Part shown: positions 1 to 6,631 of the stretch, in pieces
Numbering within the stretch: the first letter of the stretch is position 1
Layout: each line of letters begins with the position of its first letter
Assembly: GCA_034428715.1 (NCBI GenBank)
Contig: DAOUHE010000282.1
Coordinates: forward strand, 1 to 13,034
Length of the DNA stretch: 13,034 bases
Direction: 5' to 3'
Origin: Io17-Chloro-G2 sp034428715
Lineage (GTDB): Bacteria > Chloroflexota > Dehalococcoidia > Lucifugimonadales > UBA3495
Position numbers and translations under genes: made by a program
The notes under the pieces: model-generated
What the model was told of the DNA's origin: nothing
Seen by the model: the letters and a program-made list of their open reading frames with translations, nothing else
Database searches by the model: none

Positions 1-74
1 CCATCGTTACTGCCCAATTCATATTGGCCGCGGCCAGATGGGTCGCCCTTAGTCTCAGACTTGGCCCAGTCCAC
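1..74 (-). CDS. Unidentified protein, N-terminal fragment (runs off left edge)
   Basis: A GTG at 74-72 is preceded by a GGAGG Shine-Dalgarno with a 7-nt spacer, and the frame stays open for 24 codons to the window edge. The visible residues begin V-D-W-A-K-S-E-T-K-G-D-P-S-G-R-G-Q-Y-E-L and continue G-S-N-D. The hydrophilic, Gly-rich start looks like a real protein rather than chance translation, but I do not recognise the family. It lies 89 bp downstream of amidohydrolase 1 on the same strand, so co-transcription is possible. The nearby ATG at 92-90 reaches a stop after 12 codons and is not a competitor. Confidence 0.5.
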   Translation of the reverse strand, partial: MDWAKSETKGDPSGRGQYELGSND

Positions 75-102
75 TGGTTATCCTCCACCTCATCTCGTCA
101 CA

Positions 103-159
103 GCAGGGCTTTTCAGCCGGGCTTCTAGCGGCCCTGCGGATCGGTTTTGGTTCGCAGGG
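103..159 (-). promoter_or_regulatory. Mutually exclusive hairpins between two genes
   Basis: GCAGGGC at 103-109 can pair with GCCCTGC at 131-137. CCCTGCG at 132-138 can instead pair with CGCAGGG at 153-159. The middle segment is shared, so only one stem can form at a time. The element lies between the stop of amidohydrolase 1 and the start of the next minus-strand gene. No U-run follows either stem, so an intrinsic terminator is not evident. It may be an mRNA processing or attenuation element, or coincidence. Confidence 0.3.
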
Positions 160-163
160 TCAG

Positions 164-976
164 TTATAGGCCGATGAATTTCCGGGCGTTCTCCCCCAGG
201 ATGCCCTCCACAGCCCCGTCGGATATGCCCACGCTCTGCACCAAGCTCTCGATATATTCCGAGTCGGCCGACTGGCTGGCCAGGGGGTAGTCGGTGCCGA
301 AGGACACTCGGTGGGAACCGTGCTTGTCGACGATGGAGGCCAGCGTCTTTCCAGCAACTTCCCTGAGCGAGGGCGGCCAGGTGGTATCGATGAACACGTT
401 TTCCCGGCCCAGCAGGTCCCGTTCCGCCTCATCCAGCATGTAGAAGCCGCCCAGGTGCAGGGCGATGACCTTTAGCCGGGGAAACTGCCGCACCACGTTC
501 ATGATCCGTTCCGGCGCGGCGTATACCGGGTCCCCCTGTTTGCTGGTTGGCAGCCTGCCGGTGTGTATCTCCAGCACCATGTCTTCACCCAGCTCCTCGT
601 ACACCGGGAACATCTGGGGGTCGTCTGGATAAAACCGGTTCATCACGGGATGAAGTTTGATGCCCTTTATACTCGCCTGTCTGAGACGTCTAACCTCATC
701 GGCCTTGTTCTCCAGGCCGGGATGAATAGCGCCCAAGGGGACCAGCATATGGTCCTGGATGCTGATGAGCCAATCGTTGGCCCGGCTCACCTGGTCCGGG
801 CGTTCCACGACACCCAGGACCACCGACTTGTCCACACCGGATTTTGCCATATGGGCCTTGAGGTCCGGCACGGTGTTGCCGGAGACGGCCTCGAATCCGG
901 TGTCCCTGGTCATGGCCTCCAAGGTGACTTCCGCGATCTTTTCCGGCCACACGTGGGTATGAACGTCGATACGCAT
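164..976 (-). CDS. Amidohydrolase family 2 protein (PF04909-type, TIM barrel)
   Basis: This 270-residue protein has the layout of metal-dependent amidohydrolase-2 enzymes, a family that includes hydrolases and non-oxidative decarboxylases (ACMSD and gamma-resorcylate decarboxylase types). Visible metal or active-site positions are the H6-T-H8 pair at the end of strand 1, H138 in LEIHTG, H174 in ALHLGG and D229 in FGTDYP. There is no signal peptide, so it is probably cytoplasmic. The length suits the short branch of the family. The ATG at 976-974 follows AAGGA with 8-nt spacing, which supports this start. A second, longer amidohydrolase lies upstream across a hairpin repeat and this gene has its own candidate promoter, so the two are probably separate units. 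The substrate cannot be read from the sequence. Confidence 0.9.
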   Translation of the reverse strand: MRIDVHTHVWPEKIAEVTLEAMTRDTGFEAVSGNTVPDLKAHMAKSGVDKSVVLGVVERPDQVSRANDWLISIQDHMLVPLGAIHPGLENKADEVRRLRQASIKGIKLHPVMNRFYPDDPQMFPVYEELGEDMVLEIHTGRLPTSKQGDPVYAAPERIMNVVRQFPRLKVIALHLGGFYMLDEAERDLLGRENVFIDTTWPPSLREVAGKTLASIVDKHGSHRVSFGTDYPLASQSADSEYIESLVQSVGISDGAVEGILGENARKFIGL

Positions 977-1074
977 GAGATACGTCCTTGTTCCGGCTTA
1001 ACAATCTAGCGCGAAAATCAGGGCCGTCCCCAGCGGTTTGTCCCACCGGAAACGGCCCACTGCCTTTGCCACGG

Positions 1075-1104
1075 ATTATCTTTAGGCTTTAGAAACTAGT
1101 GCAA
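1075..1104 (-). promoter_or_regulatory. Candidate sigma-70-type promoter for amidohydrolase 1
   Basis: On the minus strand TTGCAC (1104-1099) and GATAAT (1080-1075) are separated by 18 nt, four and five matches to the -35 and -10 consensus. It lies about 100 bp upstream of the ATG at 976, just past the palindromic repeat that separates the two amidohydrolase genes. Confidence 0.4.
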
Positions 1105-1129
1105 AACCTTCTTTCCCCAATGGAAATCC

Positions 1130-1191
1130 TTCGACAGGCTCACCACGAACGGGCGGAAAGAGCGTCCTCCGTTCGTGGTGAGCCTGTCGAA
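1130..1191. repeat. Dispersed palindromic element, 23-bp perfect stem
   Basis: Two perfectly complementary 23-bp arms (1130-1152 and 1169-1191) flank a 16-nt loop. The left arm begins TTCGACAGGCTCACC. This arm type is, to my knowledge, very common in intergenic regions of environmental genomes, where its spurious translation gives the tell-tale string VRGEPVEP. It sits 20 bp past the stop of amidohydrolase 2. A transcript would form a very stable hairpin that could protect the 3' end or end transcription, though there is no U-run. It is best described as REP/MITE-like. No second copy is present in this window. Confidence 0.85.
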
Positions 1192-1211
1192 CCATCTTTT
1201 GCGATAGTTAC

Positions 1212-2423
1212 TCAGTCACCCACGGGGGCCGGTTCTTTGATCTCGGCGGTCTGCTCCAATTTAAAGAAATCCACCGCGTTCCCGGCCCACATCTTATACT
1301 TCTCATCGGCGGGTACATTGGCATATATTTCTTCCACGATTGGTTTGGTGTTTGGCCACTCGCATTCTATGTGGGGGAAGTCGGTGGCAAACAGGATATG
1401 GTCGACGCCGATGTGATGACGCAATTCCACCGCGACCTTTTCATACTGGACGGTGAAGAGGATATGCTCTTTGACGTATTCGCTGGGCAACCGTTTCAAG
1501 GGCACAAACCCCAGTTGCTCTTGGGCCCAGCCCAGGTGCCGCTGGTACCACAGGTCGGCGTGCTCCATCCAGAATGGGACCCAGCCCAGGCGGGTCTCGG
1601 CGAAGAACACCTTTAACGATGGGAACCGGTCGAACACACCAGAGAATATCATTTGGGTGATACCCACCGCCGGGCGCAGACCGAAGTTGCAAACCCACTC
1701 CAAAAGTGGCCGGCGAATGGCCTTCATGACCTCCGGGTCCTCTTTGGGGTACCGGAAGGTGGGCTCATTGGCCCGGGAACCGCCTCGGTCAAAGGTAACA
1801 TGAACGGTCACCGGCATCCCCATCTCCACCGCGGCCGCCCAGAACTTGTCGTCCTCGGGCAAGGGATACGACCTGCCGTTGGGGAAGGATCCCATTACGA
1901 TCCCCTTCAATCCCATTTTGGCGCAATGCTCCATCTCGGCGATGGAGTCATCCACACTGGTCCAGGGCATCACTCCCATACCAAGAAGCCGATCCGGGCT
2001 GACGGGGCAATATTCCTCGCCCAGCCAGTCGTTATATGCCCGGATGACGGCTTTGTATGGTTCATCGTGGCTGATGTTACGCCACAAACTGGGTCCCGCC
2101 ACCTGGGCCGGAAATAGCACTTCGGCGTCGATGCCGTCCTCGTCCTGCTCTTTGAGGCGCTGTTCCGGAGGCCCGATACCCGCCGCGCCTTCGACTTTCA
2201 ATCCAAAAGGCTGCCACTGGCCCTCAGCCCTTCCGGCGCGCAAGTCCAGGAAATTGGCCTCCCTCAGGGGCTGTCCCTCAATCAGCAAGGCGTCGCCGCC
2301 GTCGGGAAGGGTTATGGATCTTGGCGCCCGGTCACGGTATTTTTCTGGCATCCGATGGATCCAACGCTCCGGGGGAACCTCCAGGTGACCGTCGCTGGAC
2401 ATTAGCCTATACTCGTGTCCCAT
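1212..2423 (-). CDS. Amidohydrolase family 2 protein, long form
   Basis: From the chosen start this is a 403-residue amidohydrolase-2 protein. The N-terminal metal motif is the variant S-S-D11-G-H13-L-E15 rather than HxH, as is usual in the long branch of the family. Further conserved points are H208 in PVTVHVTF, the E276-containing FFAETRLGW, and D348 in FATDFPH. The product is soluble, with no signal peptide. ATG 2423 is preferred over ATG 2435 because GGAGG at 2433-2429 is spaced 5 nt from it, while the upstream ATG has no Shine-Dalgarno. It lies between amidohydrolase 1 and a ThDP enzyme on the same strand, suggesting a small catabolic region. The reaction could be hydrolysis or decarboxylation of a carboxylated ring or lactone; the substrate is unknown. 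Confidence 0.9.
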   Translation of the reverse strand: MGHEYRLMSSDGHLEVPPERWIHRMPEKYRDRAPRSITLPDGGDALLIEGQPLREANFLDLRAGRAEGQWQPFGLKVEGAAGIGPPEQRLKEQDEDGIDAEVLFPAQVAGPSLWRNISHDEPYKAVIRAYNDWLGEEYCPVSPDRLLGMGVMPWTSVDDSIAEMEHCAKMGLKGIVMGSFPNGRSYPLPEDDKFWAAAVEMGMPVTVHVTFDRGGSRANEPTFRYPKEDPEVMKAIRRPLLEWVCNFGLRPAVGITQMIFSGVFDRFPSLKVFFAETRLGWVPFWMEHADLWYQRHLGWAQEQLGFVPLKRLPSEYVKEHILFTVQYEKVAVELRHHIGVDHILFATDFPHIECEWPNTKPIVEEIYANVPADEKYKMWAGNAVDFFKLEQTAEIKEPAPVGD

Positions 2424-2428
2424 CGTTA

Positions 2429-2433
2429 CCTCC
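2429..2433 (-). promoter_or_regulatory. Shine-Dalgarno deciding the start of amidohydrolase 2
   Basis: GGAGG on the minus strand lies 5 nt before ATG 2423 and overlaps the first codons of the alternative ATG at 2435, so it favours the downstream start. Confidence 0.65.
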
Positions 2434-2470
2434 ATCTGAGTAGTTTGATTGACAGGTTACTTTGGTGCCA

Positions 2471-2499
2471 ATACTAATCCCTGGCCGCGCTACTCGCAA
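2471..2499 (-). promoter_or_regulatory. Candidate promoter for amidohydrolase 2
   Basis: On the minus strand TTGCGA (2499-2494) and TAGTAT (2476-2471) have a 17-nt spacer, with four of six consensus matches each. It lies in the 116-bp gap behind the ThDP gene, about 48 bp before the start at 2423. Confidence 0.3.
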
Positions 2500-2539
2500 G
2501 CTGGCCTGGAGTCCGGCAGGATGAAATCAGAACAATGGC

Positions 2540-4189
2540 CTAGCTCCACTGGAACTTGGAATACTCGCCTTCCTCCTTGGTGATGAATTCCAGCAAAACC
2601 GGCTTTCCAGACCGGTTCATCTCAAGGGCACGTTGGAGGGCCGGCACGATCTCGCCTGGCTCGGTGATCCTCTCGCTGAAGACCCCCAGCGCTTGGGCCA
2701 CGTCGGCGAAGTTGCCCGTCAGGCCCTTGATGTTGTAGCGGCGCACCGCCTCGGGGAAGCGGCCGTCGGGATAGATAGCCATGGTGAAATTGTTCAACAC
2801 GATGGTCAATATCGGAATCTCAGCCCTAGCCACAGTCTCCATGTCCATGCCCACCATGCCGAAGGCGGCATCGCCCATGACGTTGATCACCTGCTTTTCG
2901 GGCGCCGCCATCTTGGCGCCCATAGCCAGGCCCAGGCTGTAACCCAACTGGGTGGACTTGCCCCAACCGATAAAGCTACGGGGGTTCCGAGCCTCCCAAA
3001 ACGGTCCAGCATACTCTCGCGGGCTGCCCGACTCGTGGGTCAGTATGGTGTTGTCCAAGTCCACGGTGTGCATCAGGTCCCAAAGGACCCGATAAGGGTT
3101 CAGGGGCACTTCATCGGAGGTCAGCTTGGGCATCCACAGCTCTAGCCACTTCTCCTTGGTGGCCTTGATATCCTCTTGAAGTTCAACGTCCACCTCGCGT
3201 CCCTGGGAGCCAGACTGGCGCTTTAGTTCCTCCAATAGCTGGGTCAAAACCAGCTTGGCGTCGCCCACCATCGGATACTGGCACTTGATGTCCTTGTTTA
3301 TGTCTTCGTGGTCGTTGGTGGAGTGGATGATGGTTTTGCCCGGCGGGATGGGCACGGCGGTATTGGCCCGGGTGAAGCTGCAACCCACCCCAAAAACGGT
3401 ATCGGCCGCCATCATGTATTTATGCACGCCCCCGGTGGTGCTGGTGCCGCCGGAGCCTACCGACAACGGATGGGTTTCCGGAAAGGCGCTTTTGCCCAGC
3501 AAAGTCGTCATGACCGGCGCCTGGAGGAATTCCGCCACCTCCTGCAATTCTTGAGAAGCCTCGGCATACAAAACACCCTGCCCGGCCTGGATTATGGGCC
3601 GGTCGGCATTCAGTAGCGCGGTGGCGGCGCGGGACACGGCCTCGGGGTCGGCCGCGGACCGGACCCGAACCGGAACCTCGTAGTCAAAATCGACCTCGTC
3701 CAATTCCTCAACCGCCACGTCCGCCGGTATCTCCAAAAGAACGGGTCCGGGCCGGCCTCCCCTCAGCTTGGTGAACGCCCGCCGCATCAGTTCGGGCACT
3801 CTGTTGGCCGCGTTTATCGTTTCCGACCATTTGGTGACCGTCTCGTAGCTCTTGGTTGGGCTGAAATAAGGGTGGACTCCCTGGCGGTCCCTCGCGGCGC
3901 CGGCCGGCAGGAACAAAATGGGAACCGAGTCGGCATAGGCAACGGCAATACCAGTGAAAGCGTTCTCGGCGCCGGGGCCGTTCTGCGCCAGAAAAACGCC
4001 GGTCCGTTTCCCATTATTGATCCTGGAAAAGCCGTCGGCCATGTGGATGCCCGTCCGTTCCTGACGGCACACGATGGGCCGTATGCCGGCGACGGCAACT
4101 GCCTCGATGAGGGGATTGGTGGGCATCACGGCAACGAAATCCACCCCCTCCATCTTAAGAATGTTGGCTATAGCAGTAACACCGTTCAT
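2540..4189 (-). CDS. ThDP-dependent enzyme, acetolactate synthase / decarboxylase superfamily
   Basis: This 549-residue protein has the three-domain order of the pyruvate oxidase/decarboxylase superfamily: PYR domain (about 1-165), central domain (about 190-320) and PP domain (about 370-540). E44, in CRQERTGIHMADGF, is at the position of the Glu that activates the ThDP aminopyrimidine. The diphosphate/Mg2+ motif runs from G439-D440 (GDAAFG) to N466-N467. Start ATG 4189 has GGGAGG with a 5-nt spacer. Members make acetolactate or decarboxylate oxo-acids such as benzoylformate, phosphonopyruvate or oxalyl-CoA; the specific reaction is not evident. There is no adjacent ilvN or ilvC, which argues against branched-chain amino-acid synthesis. 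Two amidohydrolases follow on the same strand, suggesting catabolism of an oxo-acid or aromatic derivative. Confidence 0.9.
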   Translation of the reverse strand: MNGVTAIANILKMEGVDFVAVMPTNPLIEAVAVAGIRPIVCRQERTGIHMADGFSRINNGKRTGVFLAQNGPGAENAFTGIAVAYADSVPILFLPAGAARDRQGVHPYFSPTKSYETVTKWSETINAANRVPELMRRAFTKLRGGRPGPVLLEIPADVAVEELDEVDFDYEVPVRVRSAADPEAVSRAATALLNADRPIIQAGQGVLYAEASQELQEVAEFLQAPVMTTLLGKSAFPETHPLSVGSGGTSTTGGVHKYMMAADTVFGVGCSFTRANTAVPIPPGKTIIHSTNDHEDINKDIKCQYPMVGDAKLVLTQLLEELKRQSGSQGREVDVELQEDIKATKEKWLELWMPKLTSDEVPLNPYRVLWDLMHTVDLDNTILTHESGSPREYAGPFWEARNPRSFIGWGKSTQLGYSLGLAMGAKMAAPEKQVINVMGDAAFGMVGMDMETVARAEIPILTIVLNNFTMAIYPDGRFPEAVRRYNIKGLTGNFADVAQALGVFSERITEPGEIVPALQRALEMNRSGKPVLLEFITKEEGEYSKFQWS

Positions 4190-4266
4190 GGCTGCCTCCC
4201 GGATGCTTAATTAAATAGCGAGGATAACTTCCCGCCGCCCACGTAGGAGTGGGGCTTGGCGAGGCA

Positions 4267-4296
4267 AGTTTAGTTTGGGCGTGGGAAGGGTGTCAA
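4267..4296 (-). promoter_or_regulatory. Candidate sigma-70-type promoter for the ThDP enzyme
   Basis: A perfect TTGACA -35 (4296-4291) and a TAAACT -10 (4272-4267) with an 18-nt spacer lie about 80 bp upstream of the ATG at 4189. The gap 4190-4382 otherwise holds only a 10-bp palindrome (CGTGATCACG, 4360-4369) just past the GNAT stop. Confidence 0.5.
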
Positions 4297-4382
4297 CACG
4301 GTTTAGGGTATGGATCCCGCGAGCGACAAGCCCCTAGCCACACTGGCGGAAGTAACTGTCGTGATCACGGTACGCCGTTAGG

Positions 4383-4943
4383 CTAAGTTAATGTGTCGCT
4401 GAACGCTTCGTGATATTTGATGGTGCCTGATTTGCCCCGGAGACAGCCGGGTTGAAGCTCCACGACCGTGAATACTTCCTCCGGCACATCATATTCGCAC
4501 TCGATTTCAAATAGTGATGGAGGCCGGAAACCAAAACGGGGATAGTACTCTGGATGCCCTAAAACGACTACGGCTCCAAACCTTGATTGCTTGCACCGCT
4601 CGAGTCCAGCACGCACCAAGGCGGAGCCGATGCCTTTCCGCTGATGTCCGGGTGCGACGGCCATTGGTCCGAGACCCATGATATTAAGGCCAGAATGACC
4701 AGATAGCGAAACCGGCGAAAACATAATGTGACCCACAATATTCCCAACATCTTCGGCGACAAACGATACACACTGCTGCGCTCGTTCTCGCAATGCATCG
4801 ATAAGGTTGGCCTCTGCTGCCGTTTCAAATTCGGACACGTTCAACGCATGTACGGCAGCACTATCCCCTTTTTCCTCGGCTCGAATCAGCACTTGATTCC
4901 GATTGCACCACAAATTTGTTTTCGTCAACAGGATAACGCCCAC
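4383..4943 (-). CDS. GNAT-family N-acetyltransferase (YhbS-like)
   Basis: This is a GNAT-fold acetyltransferase of up to 186 residues, moving acetyl from acetyl-CoA to an unknown amine. The acetyl-CoA loop Q101-R-K-G-I-G-S-A follows the strand GLGPMAVAP, and the later strand holds HPEYYPRFGFRP, a hallmark of the YhbS-like branch. The start is uncertain. GTG 4943 lies 8 nt after the PPOX stop with a G-rich run directly before it, which suggests translational coupling. The family fold, however, begins near the GTG at 4892-4890 (V18, followed by LIRAEEKGD), so the first 17 residues may not be made. Its codons look lower in GC than the neighbouring genes by eye, possibly a sign of separate acquisition. 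Confidence 0.85.
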   Translation of the reverse strand: MGVILLTKTNLWCNRNQVLIRAEEKGDSAAVHALNVSEFETAAEANLIDALRERAQQCVSFVAEDVGNIVGHIMFSPVSLSGHSGLNIMGLGPMAVAPGHQRKGIGSALVRAGLERCKQSRFGAVVVLGHPEYYPRFGFRPPSLFEIECEYDVPEEVFTVVELQPGCLRGKSGTIKYHEAFSDTLT

Positions 4944-4951
4944 CCCCCTCT

Positions 4952-5386
4952 TCAGCAGCCGTCGTCCAGCCCCCAGGCCACGGTTCCTTCGATTACGATC
5001 TTTATCACCGGGTTGTCTTCTATATCCATGGCCTGGTACTGGCCGTACTTCTGCCGGAGCAGGGCGATGGCTTCGACCAGTTCTTCTCCTTCTAACAGCA
5101 GTTCGGCGCGGCCCCTTATCAGGATGTACCAGAGGCGGTCCCAGGCTTCTTCATAGTGATCTACCACCAGGGCAACCTGGGGATTGGCCAAGATGTTCCT
5201 TACCCTGCGTAGCCGGGTTAGGGAGATGCGCTTGGGTTTTTGGTCCAGCACCGAATAGATGACCTCGCCTTCCAGCGCGAAGCAAACGGGGATCACATGG
5301 GGGGCTCCGGTCTCATCGGCGGTGGCCAGGTGGCCAATCCGGGCCGTAGCCAAAAGGCGGATCTGGGATGGAGTCAGTTGCGTCAG
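4952..5386 (-). CDS. PPOX-class, probably F420-dependent oxidoreductase; likely CTG start
   Basis: This split-barrel flavin/deazaflavin protein matches what I know of the TIGR03668-type PPOX-class F420-dependent family: the order is ARIGHLATADETGAPHVIPV, then CFAL, DQKPKR, NPQVALVVDHY and a final strand near IVIEGTVAWG. Members bind F420 or FMN and reduce small substrates; the substrate here is unknown. The frame contains no ATG or GTG between the stop at 5467-5465 and the core, and the first TTG (5353) would remove the N-terminal helix. A CTG at 5386-5384 lies 6 nt after a GGAGG and restores LTQLTPSQIRLLATARIG, giving 144 residues, so I chose it. If conventional starts are required, the gene is 4952-5353. 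It is followed closely by the GNAT gene. Confidence 0.85.
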   Translation of the reverse strand: MTQLTPSQIRLLATARIGHLATADETGAPHVIPVCFALEGEVIYSVLDQKPKRISLTRLRRVRNILANPQVALVVDHYEEAWDRLWYILIRGRAELLLEGEELVEAIALLRQKYGQYQAMDIEDNPVIKIVIEGTVAWGLDDGC

Positions 5387-5392
5387 AGATCG

Positions 5393-5397
5393 CCTCC
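5393..5397 (-). promoter_or_regulatory. Shine-Dalgarno pointing to a CTG start
   Basis: GGAGG on the minus strand is 6 nt from CTG 5386-5384 but 39 nt from the first conventional codon (TTG 5353), so it supports the rare start. Upstream, 5421-5460 is nearly all pyrimidine on the minus strand. Confidence 0.55.
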
Positions 5398-5509
5398 GAA
5401 GGAGCGGGTCCTTGGGCCAGCGGCGGGAGGAGACGGAGGGAGAAACGGGATGGGGAAAGGCCGGCTAACGAGGCCCTCTAATGATGACCGGCCTGAGATT
5501 CCAGCGCGG

Positions 5510-6433
5510 TTACCCCTCAGATTTAAAGGCCATTGGGTCTTCCAGGAACTCGATGTTTTGCAATTCGTCCCTGGCGGCGTCTTCCAGCACGGCATCGCCC
5601 TCTTTCACACAGTGGAGCAAGATCTTCTTAGCCAATGGGCCGCCTATTTTACCCAGAGCTTTTATTCCCGCCAGCTGGACCTGGTAATCGTCGTCTTGAA
5701 GCAATTGGATCAGGTGGGGAACCGCATCCTCTTCGCCCAGTTCCCCGCAGGCGTGGGCCGTCTCATAGCGTATCGTTGGCTCCCGGTTATCGAGTTCTTT
5801 GATAAGAACGGGCAGCCAATTGGGTTCGCCGGTTCTGCCCATGGCATAGATGGAGCTGGACTTGAGCTTTAGATCGGGGCTTTCGTACGCCCAGGAAACG
5901 AGTTCATTGATATCAGAGGTGTTGAACGGGGCCACTGCCTCCAGACTGCGGCGCCGGACATCCATGTGCTGTTCTGGGTCATTCAGTATTTCCATGAGCG
6001 ACTGTTGAATACGGTCGCCGTCTCTGGCCAGCAGCTTGCCCTCCTGGACCAGGACCGGGAATTTACCCAGGCCCATGGCAGCCGCGGCCCTTACCGACGG
6101 ACTTTTGTCAGATTTGAGTATCTCAATGAGGGCTGGGATTATGAAACGGTCCTCATATTCCCACAGGCCTTCCATTGCTTTTTCCAAGACCTCTTCGTCT
6201 TGGTCTTTCAGGAACATTTTGAAAATGACGGCGAAATCCAATTCCGCGTTATCTTCCCCCTCCTCAACCAACTTGGAGACCACCCAGCGTTGGCGCTCAA
6301 TGGTGAGGCCAAACCAAACCCTGGCGAAAGACCCCAACTCTTCGGGTGAAAGGTCGGATAGCTCGACGAAGTCCCCTACTTCCCCTTCTCCGGAAGCGTC
6401 TGCTAGAGTTTCAAGAAACAAATCCAGTGACAT
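5510..6433 (-). CDS. HEAT-repeat protein
   Basis: This 307-residue all-helical protein has about five or six HEAT/PBS-lyase-like repeats from about residue 70 to 300. Clear units include IPALIEILKSDKSPSVRAAA, followed by MGLGKF; LPVLIKELDNREPTIRYETA, followed by HACGELG; and VPHLIQLLQDDDYQVQLAGI, followed by KALGKIG. The N-terminal 60 residues are acidic and helical without a repeat. It has no signal peptide or membrane segment, so it is probably a cytoplasmic scaffold or binding protein; no catalytic residues are visible. ATG 6433 follows AAGGGACG. Its upstream region is long and AT-rich with an extended -10. The partner is unknown; PPOX and GNAT genes follow on the same strand after a 123-bp gap (5387-5509). 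Confidence 0.85.
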   Translation of the reverse strand: MSLDLFLETLADASGEGEVGDFVELSDLSPEELGSFARVWFGLTIERQRWVVSKLVEEGEDNAELDFAVIFKMFLKDQDEEVLEKAMEGLWEYEDRFIIPALIEILKSDKSPSVRAAAAMGLGKFPVLVQEGKLLARDGDRIQQSLMEILNDPEQHMDVRRRSLEAVAPFNTSDINELVSWAYESPDLKLKSSSIYAMGRTGEPNWLPVLIKELDNREPTIRYETAHACGELGEEDAVPHLIQLLQDDDYQVQLAGIKALGKIGGPLAKKILLHCVKEGDAVLEDAARDELQNIEFLEDPMAFKSEG

Positions 6434-6631
6434 CGTCCCTTCCCCTTATCCGAGGAACCTCCTAGTTCCACGCTAGCCATCGTTAGGCCGTGTGGCGTCC
6501 CCTGCCAATGCTTTCACCAATAACGGCAAGATTTGAAACCACCCGGTATTAAATTATACTTACTATATTGATTGATTAGAGCCAGTATAACATAACGTCC
6601 AGGCTCATCCATTGGTTAAAATATCAAATTA
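6434..6631. other. AT-rich intergenic region without a gene
   Basis: The 198 bp between the nnr stop and the HEAT gene are markedly more AT-rich than the surroundings, mainly 6540-6631. I see no coding frame. On the minus strand TGTTATACT (6592-6584) matches an extended -10, and TATAAT occurs at 6558-6553 without a good -35. The nnr stop lies within a weak ATTATT/AATAAT dyad (6630-6644). The region probably holds the HEAT-gene promoter and the nnr 3' end. Confidence 0.45.
6584..6592 (-). promoter_or_regulatory. Candidate extended -10 promoter for the HEAT gene
   Basis: TG-T-TATACT on the minus strand fits the extended -10 pattern. No -35 hexamer at the right spacing resembles the consensus, as is common for extended -10 promoters. 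The leader would be about 140 nt. Confidence 0.35.

Noticed and set aside
1099..1416. Plus-strand open frame of 105 codons with the string VRGEPVEP
   Set aside because: It is a translation of the palindromic repeat running antisense into amidohydrolase 2; such strings are known artefacts of this repeat.
4360..4369. Palindrome CGTGATCACG after the GNAT stop
   Set aside because: It is short, has no U-run for a terminator and no paired site elsewhere; not distinguishable from chance.
5458..5494. AGGCCGG / CCGGCCT inverted repeat after the HEAT gene
   Set aside because: A 7-bp stem with a 23-nt loop and no U-run is too weak to call a terminator.
5240..5872. Plus-strand open frame of 210 codons crossing from the PPOX gene into the HEAT gene
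   Set aside because: It is antisense to two well-supported genes and shows no family features.
6434..6631. Possible small RNA or tRNA in the AT-rich gap
   Set aside because: No cloverleaf, TTCRA arm or stable hairpin is visible; only promoter-like hexamers.
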